Source: Robiginitalea sp.
GTDB lineage: Bacteria > Bacteroidota > Bacteroidia > Flavobacteriales > Flavobacteriaceae
Assembly (NCBI GenBank): GCA_024642005.1
Contig: JAHECA010000008.1
Span: forward strand, 62,001 to 126,000
Direction of reading: 5' to 3'
Length of the DNA: 64,000 nt
This document shows, in pieces, positions 52,493 through 62,158 of this stretch. The notes under the pieces are model-generated. The model searched no databases. It saw only the letters and a program-made list of their open reading frames with translations, and was not told the origin of the DNA. Each line of letters begins with the position of its first letter. Within the stretch, counting starts at the first letter, position 1. A program made the translations under genes and the position numbers.

Positions 52493-53044
52493 CTATTCGA
52501 AAGACTCAAATTTAAACTTCTGCCCGCCTACAGAAGCCTCATACATCAAGCCGCCTTTCTGCATCGTAAAGACCATTACGCCTTCTTTGTATTTGGCATC
52601 GGCAGAGGCACCTGCAGTTGCCGCAACGGCAGAAACCTGGGCAGATAGCTCAACATTGTTGTCCTTGAAATTGTCCATGGCAGCTTTGTTTTCAAAGAAG
52701 ATGATTTCCCGGTAAGCCTGCCCGCCCCACTGAAAGCCAATGCTTACCTGAGTGAGCTTGGCCATACCTACTTCTGCGCCCTGCTCATAGGCTACCCCGT
52801 TCCCGGCAGCCCCTCCGATTCCTATGGCGCCCTTACCCACATTCGGGAAAATTACATAGCCGTAGGACTCTTTGAAGTGTTTTTCCATTTTCCAGTCTGC
52901 TTTCAGAAATTCCTCCTTGGCCTCCCGGGCATCAACCCGGATTTCCTCTACCTTTTTCTGGGATTGTGCCAGGCCTGCGAAGGCCACTGAAAAAGACAAT
53001 ACAAGGGTAAGCAGCAGCGAAGTATTTGAAATAATTCGTTTCAT
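52493..53044 (-). CDS. lipid-binding SYLF domain protein
   Basis: The 183-residue protein has a signal peptide (about 1-26, ending GLAQ) and the SYLF (Ysc84) core: YGYVIFPNVGKGAIGIGGAA (about 61-80), SIGFQWGGQAYREIIFFENK (about 101-120) and a C-terminal GGLMYEASVGGQKF. SYLF proteins bind phosphoinositides in eukaryotes; bacterial members are periplasmic with unknown ligand. It has its own terminator. Confidence 0.9.
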   Translation of the reverse strand: MKRIISNTSLLLTLVLSFSVAFAGLAQSQKKVEEIRVDAREAKEEFLKADWKMEKHFKESYGYVIFPNVGKGAIGIGGAAGNGVAYEQGAEVGMAKLTQVSIGFQWGGQAYREIIFFENKAAMDNFKDNNVELSAQVSAVAATAGASADAKYKEGVMVFTMQKGGLMYEASVGGQKFKFESFE

Positions 53045-53310
53045 TTTAGATCATTTTAATTGTGTTCAATACTGAATTACAAGGTACTAAAATTTAGGAT
53101 GGACCGGTCCTTTGCCGACTTCTTTTTCCGAGGCCCATAAATGCATCCCGGACATCGTGGCTTACCTGCTTTCCCTAACTCTTTCGGGGAGCCGCCCCCG
53201 GCCCTGGCAGCCTGCCTGGAGTCAGAATACCCTGGGATCCCTGATTTTGAGATAAATTTAACCAGACGCAGACAAGAGCATTTCCCATTCGGTAACCTAG
53301 GCAGAAAGCG

Positions 53311-53318
53311 TATATTTG
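53311..53318 (+). promoter_or_regulatory. -7 element of the ychF gene
   Basis: TATATTTG is a perfect -7, with a weak TTCG (53288-53291) 19 bases upstream. The gap 53045-53338 (294 bases) otherwise shows no credible coding frame. Confidence 0.55.
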
Positions 53319-53338
53319 CCGCCAAAACAAACGGCCCC

Positions 53339-54433
53339 ATGAAAGCAGGTATTGTCGGATTGCCCAACGTCGGCAAATCCACCTTGTTCAACTGTCTGTC
53401 GAACGCAAAGGCCCAGAGCGCCAATTTCCCGTTTTGCACCATTGAGCCCAATATTGGCGTGGTAAATGTGCCCGATCCCAGGCTTGAGAAACTCGAAAGT
53501 CTGGTGAACCCCGAGCGGGTTGTGCCGGCCACGGTTGAAATCGTGGATATTGCAGGGCTGGTGAAAGGGGCCAGCAAAGGGGAGGGTCTGGGCAACCAGT
53601 TCCTGGGCAACATTCGGGAAACCGATGCCATTTTGCACGTGCTGCGCTGTTTCGACAACGATAACATCGTGCACGTAGACGGGTCGGTAGACCCTATTCG
53701 CGACAAAGAGACCATCGACATGGAATTGCAGTTGAAAGATCTGGAATCTGTCGAAAAAAAGCTCGAGAAAGTTGGCCGCGCCGCCCGAACCGGGAACAAG
53801 GAAGCCCAGAAGGAGGCTGCAGTCCTGGAAAAAGCAAAATCGGGGCTGGAGGCGGGTATTTCCATACGGGCGATTGCCTTTGAACAGGAAGATTACCTGG
53901 AATACGTCAAGCCCCTGCAATTGATTACCGATAAACCCGTACTTTACGTATGCAACGTTGAGGAGGCTTCGGCAACCACGGGAAATGCCTATGTAGAGCG
54001 GGTGCGCGAGGCCGTGGCCGGGGAAAAGGCCGAGGTGCTGGTGCTGGCGGTGGCCACCGAGGCCGACATCAACGAGCTGGATTCCTATGAGGAGCGGCAG
54101 CTGTTCCTGGAAGACCTCGGGCTCGAAGAACCCGGCTCCTCCAAGCTGATTCGGGCCGCATACCGCCTGTTGAACCTGCAGACCTACTTTACGGCCGGGG
54201 TCAAGGAAGTACGTGCCTGGACCATCCACGTGGGCGATACCGGGCCACAGGCTGCCGGGGTCATTCACACCGATTTTGAAAAAGGATTTATCCGCGCCGA
54301 GGTAATCGCCTACGACGATTATGTAAAGTACGGCAGTGAGGCCAAGGTGAAAGAGGCCGGCAAGATGCGGGTGGAGGGCAAAGACTATGTGGTCCACGAC
54401 GGGGACGTGATGCACTTCCGCTTCAACGTATAG
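53339..54433 (+). CDS. ychF: redox-regulated ATPase YchF
   Basis: This 364-residue Obg-family P-loop ATPase has G1 GLPNVGKST (7-15), a G4-region NVEE in place of the GTP-specific NKxD (ATP preference, known for this family), a coiled-coil arm and the C-terminal TGS-like domain ([20 protein letters not shown]). It associates with ribosomes and takes part in stress responses. The frame is open 66 codons upstream, but [18 protein letters not shown] at 53339 is the universal start and fits the promoter. Confidence 0.96.
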   Translation: MKAGIVGLPNVGKSTLFNCLSNAKAQSANFPFCTIEPNIGVVNVPDPRLEKLESLVNPERVVPATVEIVDIAGLVKGASKGEGLGNQFLGNIRETDAILHVLRCFDNDNIVHVDGSVDPIRDKETIDMELQLKDLESVEKKLEKVGRAARTGNKEAQKEAAVLEKAKSGLEAGISIRAIAFEQEDYLEYVKPLQLITDKPVLYVCNVEEASATTGNAYVERVREAVAGEKAEVLVLAVATEADINELDSYEERQLFLEDLGLEEPGSSKLIRAAYRLLNLQTYFTAGVKEVRAWTIHVGDTGPQAAGVIHTDFEKGFIRAEVIAYDDYVKYGSEAKVKEAGKMRVEGKDYVVHDGDVMHFRFNV

Positions 54434-54504
54434 GGTGGGCCTCTCGTATGGCGAGTAATCAACAGCCCGGCGCCCCTTTGTTAATTACTTTAACAGGGCC
54501 TGAT

Positions 54505-54534
54505 TTTGAATTCTTGCCCTAAATTTTATATTAG
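54505..54534 (+). promoter_or_regulatory. promoter of the parE-parC operon
   Basis: TTTG (54505-54508), an 18-base spacer and TATATTAG (54527-54534) lie just before the ATG at 54553. Confidence 0.55.
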
Positions 54535-54552
54535 CGGGTCTAACCCCCAGTT

Positions 54553-56409
54553 ATGGCAGAGACTTTGTACACGGAGGATAATATCCGTTCCCTAGATTGG
54601 AAGGAACATATCCGCATGCGGCCGGGGATGTATATCGGCAAGCTCGGGGATGGCTCCTCGGCAGACGACGGCATCTACATATTGGTAAAGGAAGTGGTCG
54701 ACAACTGCATCGACGAATTTGTGATGGGGGCCGGTAAAACCATTGAAATCAGTGTTCGCGACGAGCAGGTTACCGTGAGGGACTTTGGTCGTGGCATCCC
54801 GCTGGGCAAGGTGGTAGACGTGGTCTCCAAAATGAACACCGGCGGCAAATACGACACCCGGGCGTTCAAGAAATCCGTTGGTCTCAACGGGGTGGGGACC
54901 AAGGCTGTGAACGCGCTTTCTTCCTTCTTCCGGGTCGAATCTACCCGCGACGGGCAGTCGAAGAGCGCAGATTTTCAGACCGGTGAACTGGTCCAGGAAG
55001 AATTCCTGGAAGAATCTTCACGCCGCCGGGGCACCAAGGTGATTTTCACGCCAGACGAAAACATTTTCAAAAAATACAAGTTCCGCAACGAGTACATTGA
55101 GCGCATGGTGCGCAATTACGTGTACCTGAACCCGGGGCTCACCATCGTTTTCAACGGGGAAAAATTCCACTCCGATAATGGGCTTAAAGACCTGCTTGAA
55201 GATTACAACCCGGCCGAAGGCCTGCTGTACCCGATCATTCATCTGAAAGGGGAAGACATCGAAGTGGCCATTACCCACAGCAAAACACAATACAGCGAGG
55301 AGTACCATTCGTTCGTAAACGGACAGCATACCACCCAGGGCGGCACACACCAGGCCGCATTCCGGGAAGCCCTGGTAAAGACCATCCGCGATTTTTACGG
55401 CAAGAACTACGATCCGTCCGATGTGCGCAAATCGGTTATAGCGGCCATATCCATCAAGGTGATGGAACCCGTTTTTGAAAGCCAGACCAAGACCAAGCTC
55501 GGCTCCACCGACATGGGGGGCGACCTGCCCACCGTGCGTACCTACATCAATGATTTTGTCGGCACCCAGCTCGACAATTTCCTGCACAAGAACGCCGACA
55601 TCGCTGAGAAGATCCAGCGCAAGATCATCCAGGCCGAAAGGGAACGCAAAGAACTTTCAGGCATTCGCAAACTGGCCCGCGAACGGGCCAAAAAAGCCAG
55701 CCTGCACAACAAAAAGCTGCGCGACTGCCGCGCCCACCTCGACGACATGAAAAACGACCGTCGCCTCGAGACCACCTTGTTCATCACCGAGGGCGACTCC
55801 GCCTCGGGCTCGATCACTAAGTCGCGCGATGTGAATACCCAGGCCGTTTTCAGCCTTCGGGGCAAGCCGCTGAACTCCTACGGCATGAGCAAAAAGATTG
55901 TGTACGAGAACGAGGAGTTTAACCTGCTGCAGGCGGCCCTGAATATCGAGGAATCCCTGGAAGACCTGCGCTACAACAACATCGTAATCGCCACAGATGC
56001 CGATGTGGACGGCATGCACATCCGCCTGCTGCTCATCACCTTCTTTCTGCAGTTCTTTCCGGAGCTCATCAAGGAAGGGCACCTTTACATTCTCCAAACC
56101 CCTTTATTTAGGGTGAGAAACAAAAAAGAGACTATCTATTGCTACAGCGAGGAAGAAAAACGCCAGGCCATAGACAAACTGAAGGGCAAACCCGAAATTA
56201 CCCGATTCAAGGGGCTTGGTGAAATTTCGCCCGATGAGTTCAAGCATTTTATCGGCGACGACATTCGCCTGGAGCCCGTGATGCTCGACAAGGCCATGTC
56301 TATTGAAGAATTGCTTACCTTCTATATGGGCAAGAACACCCCCGAGCGGCAGGATTTCATTATCGAAAACCTGAAAGTGGAGTTAGACCTGGTAGCCGAA
56401 GATCAATAA
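54553..56409 (+). CDS. parE: DNA topoisomerase IV subunit B
   Basis: The 618-residue GHKL ATPase subunit has the N-terminal Asn/Asp ATP motif ([10 protein letters not shown]), GRGIP and [13 protein letters not shown], transducer residues QTKTKLGS, and the TOPRIM domain ([10 protein letters not shown] near 410, [10 protein letters not shown] near 478). Together with parC it decatenates daughter chromosomes. At 618 residues it lacks the insert that distinguishes long GyrB proteins. The gene precedes parC by 21 bases. Confidence 0.95.
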   Translation: MAETLYTEDNIRSLDWKEHIRMRPGMYIGKLGDGSSADDGIYILVKEVVDNCIDEFVMGAGKTIEISVRDEQVTVRDFGRGIPLGKVVDVVSKMNTGGKYDTRAFKKSVGLNGVGTKAVNALSSFFRVESTRDGQSKSADFQTGELVQEEFLEESSRRRGTKVIFTPDENIFKKYKFRNEYIERMVRNYVYLNPGLTIVFNGEKFHSDNGLKDLLEDYNPAEGLLYPIIHLKGEDIEVAITHSKTQYSEEYHSFVNGQHTTQGGTHQAAFREALVKTIRDFYGKNYDPSDVRKSVIAAISIKVMEPVFESQTKTKLGSTDMGGDLPTVRTYINDFVGTQLDNFLHKNADIAEKIQRKIIQAERERKELSGIRKLARERAKKASLHNKKLRDCRAHLDDMKNDRRLETTLFITEGDSASGSITKSRDVNTQAVFSLRGKPLNSYGMSKKIVYENEEFNLLQAALNIEESLEDLRYNNIVIATDADVDGMHIRLLLITFFLQFFPELIKEGHLYILQTPLFRVRNKKETIYCYSEEEKRQAIDKLKGKPEITRFKGLGEISPDEFKHFIGDDIRLEPVMLDKAMSIEELLTFYMGKNTPERQDFIIENLKVELDLVAEDQ

Positions 56410-56430
56410 TAAATAGCCCGACTTTCCCCC

Positions 56431-59103
56431 ATGGAGGAAAACGAAGCCCTGAACGAACCCCAACCCGAGAACGAATCCGGACAGGATACCCTGACCCGGA
56501 TAACCGGTATGTACAAAGACTGGTTCCTGGATTACGCCTCCTATGTGATCCTCGAACGAGCCGTACCGGCCATTGAAGATGGGTTCAAGCCCGTTCAGCG
56601 GCGCATTATGCACGCGCTCAAGGAATTGGATGACGGCCGTTATAACAAGGTGGCCAACGTGGTGGGCCACACCATGCAATACCACCCGCATGGCGATGCG
56701 AGCATTGCCGACGCCATGGTGCAGATAGGGCAGAAAGAACTTCTCATTGACACCCAGGGGAACTGGGGCAACATCCTGACGGGCGACGGGGCGGCCGCCC
56801 CGCGTTATATCGAGGCCCGACTTTCCAAATTTGCACTTGAGGTTGTTTTCAGCCCGAAAATCACCGAATGGCAGCTCAGTTACGACGGCCGGAAGAAAGA
56901 GCCCATAAACCTGCCGGTCAAATTTCCATTGCTGCTGGCTCAGGGGGCCGAGGGTATAGCCGTGGGCCTGTCCACAAAAATACTGCCCCACAATTTCATG
57001 GAATTGATCGAGGCCTCGATAAAACATCTGAAAGGGCAGAAGTTTAAGCTGGTACCTGATTTTCCCACAGCCGGTATCATTGACGTGACCAATTACGCTG
57101 ATGGGGAGCGGGGTGGAAAAATCAGGGTACGGGCACGCATTTCCCAGCTCGACAAGAATACCCTGGTGATATCGGAGATCCCATACGGCACCAATACTTC
57201 TTCCCTGATCGACTCCATTCTGAAGGCGAACGACAAGGGCAAGATCAAGATTCGCAAAATTGAGGACAATACGGCGGCCGAGGTGGAAATTCTGGTGCAC
57301 CTGCCCCCGGGGATCTCCCCTGACAAAACCATTGACGCGCTTTACGCCTTTACGCTTTGCGAGTCGTCTATTTCGCCCCTGGGCTGTATAATCGAAGACA
57401 ACAAGCCCGTTTTTATGGGGGTCAGCGAAATGCTTCGCCGGTCTACCGACCATACGGTGGAGGTGTTGCAGGCCGAATTGGAGATCCAGCTTAGCGAACT
57501 CGAGGAGCAATGGCATTTCGCTTCCCTCGAACGTATTTTTATTGAAAACCGGATTTACCGAGACATAGAAGAAGTAAAAACCTGGGAAGGGGTTTTAAAG
57601 GCCATAGACCAGGGGCTCAAGCCGCATACCGGCCACCTCAGGCGGGAAGTAACCGAAGAAGACATCGTGCGCCTCACCGAAATCAGGATCAAGCGGATTT
57701 CCAGGTTCGACCTCGACAAGGCACAGGAGTTGCTCGACCAGCTCGAGGAAAAGATTGCCGAAACCAAACACCATCTGGGGCACCTCACCGATTATGCCAT
57801 CGCTTATTTTGAGGAATTGCGCAAGAAGTACTCGGCCGGGCGCGAGCGGAAATCGGAGATCCGGATCTTTGACGAGATCGAGGCCACCAAGGTGGTTATC
57901 CGAAATACCAAACTGTATGTGAACCGCGAAGAGGGCTTTGTGGGCACTTCCCTTAAAAAAGACGAATACGTTACCGATTGCAGCGATATTGACGACATTG
58001 TCGTCTTTACCGGTTCTGGGGAAATGATGATCACCAAGGTAGATGCCAAGACTTTTGTGGGCAAGAATATTATCCACGTGGCAGTATTCAAGAAGAAAGA
58101 CCGGCGCACCACCTATAACATGATCTACAAAGATGGCAGGGGAGGGGCCAGTTACGTAAAGCGCTTTAACGTAACTTCCATTACGCGCGACAAGCAATAC
58201 GACCTAACCGGGGGCAAGCCACAGTCTGAAGTGCTTTATTTCAGTGCCAACCCCAATGGGGAGGCCGAAATCGTAACCGTAAACCTGCGCCAGGCGGGCA
58301 CCATAAAGAAACTCAAGTGGGACCTCGATTTTGCCGATGTCACCATCAAAGGCCGCAGTGCCAAAGGGAACATTGTAACCAAATACGCCGTTAAGCGCAT
58401 CGAGCTCAAAGAGAAGGGGCTCTCTACGCTGAAACCGCGTAAAATCTGGTTTGACGATACGGTGTTGCGCCTCAATGCAGATGAACGGGGCGAGCTTCTG
58501 GGCGAATTCACAGCCGAAGACCGCTTGCTGATCGTAAACCAGAAGGGGATGCTGAAGACGGCCATCCCCGACCTGAACATGCACTTCGACGACGACATGA
58601 TCGTACTCGAAAAGTGGAACCCGAACAAGCCGCTCTCGGCCATTTACTGGGAAGGTGAGAAAGAGTTGTTTTACGTAAAGCGGTTCTTGATCGAAAACCC
58701 CGACAAGGCCGAACATATTCTGACCGAACATTCCAAATCGTACCTGGAAAAATTCTTTACCGATTTCAGGCCCGTGGCCGAGGTGGTTTTTGCCAAGAAG
58801 CGAGGCCAGGAGCGCAAACCGAACCTGGTGGTCGACCTGGAAAGCTTCATTTCCGTGAAGGGCATCAGTGCCATGGGCAACCAGCTAACGCGTGAAAAAG
58901 TGCTGGAAATCAATGCGCTCCCGCCGCTGCCTTATGAGGAGCCGCCCAAAGTGGAAGCCAATGAAATAGAAGTGGTCGACGAGGAAGATGTAGCTCCTGA
59001 GCCAACGGTGCAACCTGAAAAACCGGAAAAACCCGACGACAGGAAAGGTCACGATCGTAACGAAGGGGGGACGGGCACAGGAGAGCAGGGTTCCCTGTTC
59101 TGA
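56431..59103 (+). CDS. parC: DNA topoisomerase IV subunit A
   Basis: The 890-residue breakage-reunion subunit has its catalytic tyrosine at Y126 in GAAAPRYIEARLSK. The quinolone-resistance-determining region is near GHTMQYHPHGDASI (79-92). The C-terminal beta-pinwheel (about 500-830) contains the repeated GKNIIHVAVF / GRGGASYVKRF elements, and an acidic, Pro/Glu-rich tail of about 55 residues ends EQGSLF. The tail is long and low-complexity. The start ATG 56431 is 21 bases after parE. Confidence 0.95.
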   Translation: MEENEALNEPQPENESGQDTLTRITGMYKDWFLDYASYVILERAVPAIEDGFKPVQRRIMHALKELDDGRYNKVANVVGHTMQYHPHGDASIADAMVQIGQKELLIDTQGNWGNILTGDGAAAPRYIEARLSKFALEVVFSPKITEWQLSYDGRKKEPINLPVKFPLLLAQGAEGIAVGLSTKILPHNFMELIEASIKHLKGQKFKLVPDFPTAGIIDVTNYADGERGGKIRVRARISQLDKNTLVISEIPYGTNTSSLIDSILKANDKGKIKIRKIEDNTAAEVEILVHLPPGISPDKTIDALYAFTLCESSISPLGCIIEDNKPVFMGVSEMLRRSTDHTVEVLQAELEIQLSELEEQWHFASLERIFIENRIYRDIEEVKTWEGVLKAIDQGLKPHTGHLRREVTEEDIVRLTEIRIKRISRFDLDKAQELLDQLEEKIAETKHHLGHLTDYAIAYFEELRKKYSAGRERKSEIRIFDEIEATKVVIRNTKLYVNREEGFVGTSLKKDEYVTDCSDIDDIVVFTGSGEMMITKVDAKTFVGKNIIHVAVFKKKDRRTTYNMIYKDGRGGASYVKRFNVTSITRDKQYDLTGGKPQSEVLYFSANPNGEAEIVTVNLRQAGTIKKLKWDLDFADVTIKGRSAKGNIVTKYAVKRIELKEKGLSTLKPRKIWFDDTVLRLNADERGELLGEFTAEDRLLIVNQKGMLKTAIPDLNMHFDDDMIVLEKWNPNKPLSAIYWEGEKELFYVKRFLIENPDKAEHILTEHSKSYLEKFFTDFRPVAEVVFAKKRGQERKPNLVVDLESFISVKGISAMGNQLTREKVLEINALPPLPYEEPPKVEANEIEVVDEEDVAPEPTVQPEKPEKPDDRKGHDRNEGGTGTGEQGSLF

Positions 59104-59122
59104 TTTCTGCAAAGGAGGATTT

Positions 59123-59938
59123 TCAGGATTTGTCAGACGCCTTGTGGTCGTTTTTCACGTTCCGGATGCGTCGCAGGTCCAGGAATTCAACACCCAGGGA
59201 AAAGGCTATGGCAAAATACAGGTATCCCTTGGGGATACTGCCCACTTCGTTGTCAAAAACCACCAGGTGTGAGAGGTGGGCGGCCTCGGCAATAAGCATG
59301 AAGCCTATCAGTATCAAAAAGGACAGCCCCAGGATTTGAATGGAGGGATGCCGGCCCACGAATTCTCCCACCGGGCTGGCGAAGAGCATCATAATGATTA
59401 CCGATATCACCACGGCCACGACCATCAGGATGAGGGCATGCGACGGGTTGGGCGAAATACCACTGGTCATGCCGATGGCGGTCAGGATGGAATCGAAGGA
59501 GAACACAATGTTGATCACCGTAATCTGAAGGATGGCATTCATAAGGGAGGCAGACTGGGCTTTTTTTACCTCCCGTTCGTCAAACCCGCGGTCTTCCACC
59601 TTTTCGTGGATTTCCTTTGTGCTTTTGTACAAAAGGAAGAGCCCGCCTCCGAAGAGGATGGCCGCCTGCCCGCTTATCGCCCCGTGAAACCAGGGTTGGT
59701 CAAAGAAAATAAAGGGTTTTTTGAGCTGGGTGAGCCAGGAAAGTCCGAACAGGAGCACAATACGCATGGCCATGGCCAGAATCAATCCCAGATTGGTGGC
59801 TTTCCGGCGCTGATTATCGGGTAGTTTGCCGGCGGCAATGGAAATAAAGATGATGTTGTCTATGCCCAGGACGATTTCAAGGAAGGTTAGTGTCAGCAGG
59901 GCGATCCAGGCATCCGGACTCGTAAAGATTTCAAACAT
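59123..59938 (-). CDS. TerC family integral membrane protein
   Basis: The 271-residue protein has seven or eight membrane helices with the TerC signature LEIVLGIDNIIFISIAAGKL (about 20-39) and the second conserved acidic motif VINIVFSFDSILTAIGM (about 141-157). TerC/Alx proteins are linked to manganese export and metal homeostasis in other bacteria, and to tellurite resistance in some. The gene starts 2 bases after the lipoprotein gene and may be co-transcribed with it and the HTH regulator. Confidence 0.92.
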   Translation of the reverse strand: MFEIFTSPDAWIALLTLTFLEIVLGIDNIIFISIAAGKLPDNQRRKATNLGLILAMAMRIVLLFGLSWLTQLKKPFIFFDQPWFHGAISGQAAILFGGGLFLLYKSTKEIHEKVEDRGFDEREVKKAQSASLMNAILQITVINIVFSFDSILTAIGMTSGISPNPSHALILMVVAVVISVIIMMLFASPVGEFVGRHPSIQILGLSFLILIGFMLIAEAAHLSHLVVFDNEVGSIPKGYLYFAIAFSLGVEFLDLRRIRNVKNDHKASDKS

Positions 59939-59940
59939 GT

Positions 59941-60312
59941 TTATTCCACTTTAACGGCTGTTCCCCGTGAAGCCCGGGTAGTGCCCACGAGTTTATACTC
60001 AAATGTATAGGAATTCTCAGTGGTTGACAATATTTTTAAGTGGAGGGGTTTTTCCTCGGCCCAATTTTCGGGGTTCAAGTTGGTCAGTATGTATTCGCAG
60101 TCATTGATCCATCGCACCGAAGCAGAATCGGTCTTCCCGTTAAATTCCGAAACTTCCATATCCCTGGTACGGGTAAAGACCGTGGTCTGCCGCTGCCCGT
60201 CAATTTCGGCCATAAACCTGAAGGTGCCTTCGTGAAAGTGCTGGCAATCGCGCTGGGGCTCATAACAGGCTGCCAAAGCCAAACACAGCATGGGGACGAA
60301 CAGTTTTTTCAT
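59941..60312 (-). CDS. small lipoprotein of unknown function
   Basis: The 123-residue protein has a lipobox LALAAC (C16) after MKKLFVPMLC. The mature part has YEPQRDCQHFHEGTFRF and a strongly conserved WINDCEYILTNLNPENWAEE (about 69-88), then TTENSYTFEYKLVGTT. Homologues in flavobacteria are sometimes wrongly named DNA topoisomerase IV, presumably because they neighbour parC. It cannot be a topoisomerase. ATG 60312 is preferred for the signal peptide. Confidence 0.85.
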   Translation of the reverse strand: MKKLFVPMLCLALAACYEPQRDCQHFHEGTFRFMAEIDGQRQTTVFTRTRDMEVSEFNGKTDSASVRWINDCEYILTNLNPENWAEEKPLHLKILSTTENSYTFEYKLVGTTRASRGTAVKVE

Positions 60313-60334
60313 GCCGTAAAGATACTGTTTCCTC

Positions 60335-60715
60335 CTATCGGTCGGAAACCCTTTCCCCTTGCCCGGGCAAATAGGTGCTGAATGTCCCATCAGAATAAAA
60401 CAACACTATGCGCTCAACCTGCCGGGACGCATCTGCAGGGGTGGGCAAAGATGTAAAAGCTTCTGGTAAATCGCCATCTGTACCCTGGGCAGGAGGGAAG
60501 GTGCCTTTCCCATTCAGCAGCCAGTACAGATTTACCTCCGGAAACCGGGTAACCACTTTCATTACAAAATCAAGGCTGGGCCGGTTGCGGCCATTCAACA
60601 GATGCGAAATACTGGATCGTTGCACCCCAATGGCGTCGGCAAAAGAAGTCGCATTCAGATCGTAATGCACCAACAGTTTTTCCAGACGATCGGTAAAGGC
60701 CTCAGTGTTTAGCAT
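60335..60715 (-). CDS. XRE-family helix-turn-helix regulator
   Basis: The 126-residue protein has an N-terminal HTH (about 9-60) with SFADAIGVQRSSISHLLNGR as the recognition part and PSLDFVMKVVTRFPEVNLYW, typical of the phage-repressor-like XRE group. The C-terminal half (about 75-126) is short and polar. It is 22 bases upstream of the lipoprotein and may control the lipoprotein-TerC transcript. GTATAC palindromes at 60717-60722 and 60845-60850 flank its promoter region and could be operators. Confidence 0.88.
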   Translation of the reverse strand: MLNTEAFTDRLEKLLVHYDLNATSFADAIGVQRSSISHLLNGRNRPSLDFVMKVVTRFPEVNLYWLLNGKGTFPPAQGTDGDLPEAFTSLPTPADASRQVERIVLFYSDGTFSTYLPGQGERVSDR

Positions 60716-60947
60716 TGTATACGGTTTTGTTTTTAGCCGACTCCAAACATCATATCGGAGATAAATTAAACTACATTTATTGATTTAAATAAGCAGATAT
60801 AAATATCAGAAAACAAGTATCATAGCGTGTTCATGACGTTTAATGTATACAAATGTAATATTTAAGAGCGTCATTTCATTAATCACATTACAAAAGTAAC
60901 AATATTCATTACCGATGTAACGTCTCTGTGGCCTAACTTTGGGGTTC
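60716..60947. other. 232-base AT-rich intergenic region with small inverted repeats
   Basis: No credible coding frame is present. It contains two GTATAC palindromes (60717-60722, 60845-60850), the inverted repeat TTACAAAAGTAA (about 60889-60900) and several TAAT-rich stretches. It must hold the promoter of the XRE regulator (minus) and that of the carboxypeptidase gene (plus). It is the most AT-rich gap in the window. Confidence 0.5.
60934..60941 (+). promoter_or_regulatory. -7 element of the carboxypeptidase-like gene
   Basis: TAACTTTG fits TAnnTTTG and ends six bases before the ATG at 60948, so the transcript is probably leaderless or has a few-base leader. Confidence 0.5.
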
Positions 60948-62063
60948 ATGTCAGGTAATCGTCAGCATATACCCTTTGATTCTTTTCGCGTACAGGAGGT
61001 GCAGGGCAGGTACTTTCCTCCCGACCGGCTCCAATCCCTGCTTCAGAAATACCTGCCGGCCGAAAGCATTTCCCGTATCGGGGTTTCGGTACAAAAGCGC
61101 CCCATCTTCGGTGTAAGGCTCGGAACCGGACCCATTAGGGTGTTTATGTGGTCGCAAATGCACGGCAATGAATCGACCACTACCAAAGCCTTGCTCGACC
61201 TCTTTAACTTCTTTCAAAAAGTTGAGGGGCCTGGCAAATCCATACTCGGGCAGGTGGAGTTGTGCGTGATCCCTATGCTAAACCCAGACGGGGCACTGGC
61301 CTACACGCGGGTCAATGCCAATCAGGTAGACCTGAATCGCGATGCTGCTATACGGAACCAGCCAGAAAGCGCGCTGCTCCGTGAGGTTTTTGAAGACTTC
61401 AGGCCCGATTTTTGTTTCAACCTCCACGACCAGCGCAGCATATATGGGGTTGGTGATTCAGGGATTTCAGCCACGCTTTCCTTTCTGGCCCCGGCCGCCG
61501 ACCTGGAGCGACGCGTCACTCCGGCCCGATTGCAGGCCATGCAGCTCATCGCCGGTGTGGCCCAAGCGCTTAACCCAATACTGCCCGGGGGCATAGGGCG
61601 CTACGACGATTCCTTCAACGCCGACTGCGTGGGCGACCAGTTCCAAATGGCGGGGGTACCAACCCTCCTTTTCGAGGCGGGCCATTTTCCGGGCGATTAT
61701 GTACGGGATACCACCAGGACATTAGTGGCCGTTGCCCTGTGGGAAGCCCTTTGCCTTATAGCTTCAAGCGGCTACCGGGACCAAACGGCGGAGCAGTACC
61801 ATGCGATACCTGAAAATCGCAAGAATTTCGCCGACATCCTCGTAAAAGAGCCCGGACGGCTGCACAAGCGATATGACGGCCAGCAAACCCTTGTGCTGCA
61901 TTACCAGGAGCAGTTGCGCGACGGGGAGTTGCTACTGGTGCCCGCCCCGCCCGAGGCCGGGCTTACCGAAGGCAGGTTCGGACACACCCTTTATGATGCC
62001 TCCCGCAAAGATGACCGGGAACAATTGCTTTCGCAACCCGGCTTTTCAAAATTGTTTTCATAG
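60948..62063 (+). CDS. M14-like zinc carboxypeptidase
   Basis: The 371-residue protein has zinc ligands H72 and E75 in MHGNESTTT, H160 in NLHDQRSIY, the substrate Asn-Arg pair in DLNRDA (N130, R131) and a catalytic Glu in LLFEAGHF (E243). This is the M14 metallocarboxypeptidase layout, with a C-terminal extension of about 100 residues. There is no signal peptide, so it is cytoplasmic; M14 relatives act on peptides or on amide-linked small molecules. The ATG at 60948 is supported by the promoter. Confidence 0.87.
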   Translation: MSGNRQHIPFDSFRVQEVQGRYFPPDRLQSLLQKYLPAESISRIGVSVQKRPIFGVRLGTGPIRVFMWSQMHGNESTTTKALLDLFNFFQKVEGPGKSILGQVELCVIPMLNPDGALAYTRVNANQVDLNRDAAIRNQPESALLREVFEDFRPDFCFNLHDQRSIYGVGDSGISATLSFLAPAADLERRVTPARLQAMQLIAGVAQALNPILPGGIGRYDDSFNADCVGDQFQMAGVPTLLFEAGHFPGDYVRDTTRTLVAVALWEALCLIASSGYRDQTAEQYHAIPENRKNFADILVKEPGRLHKRYDGQQTLVLHYQEQLRDGELLLVPAPPEAGLTEGRFGHTLYDASRKDDREQLLSQPGFSKLFS

Positions 62064-62133
62064 CTATTCTCGTTATAAATTGCGTTTATTTCAAAAGAAT
62101 CCTTCATTCTTTACGTAATATTTCTTAATTCAC

Positions 62134-62141
62134 TACTTTTG
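62134..62141 (+). promoter_or_regulatory. -7 element of the Lrp-family gene
   Basis: TACTTTTG matches TAnnTTTG. A start near 62147 leaves about 12 bases before the ATG at 62159. The -33 is weak. Confidence 0.5.
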
Positions 62142-62158
62142 CCTGAAATTCTTTTAAT

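Noticed and set aside
50869-52509. Start at 52509 for the regulatory-domain protein, adding 49 residues
   Set aside because: The extra part would overlap the SYLF gene end and its terminator and would bury the signal peptide; ATG 52362 is used.
53297-54415. A 372-codon minus-strand open frame opposite ychF, and another at 53077-53865
   Set aside because: Both overlap ychF, whose product is certain; the antisense peptides are rich in low-complexity composition and have no recognisable domain.
56383-57516. A 377-codon minus-strand open frame opposite parC
   Set aside because: It is the mirror of a strongly conserved gene in a GC-rich codon context; no family motif and no promoter are seen.
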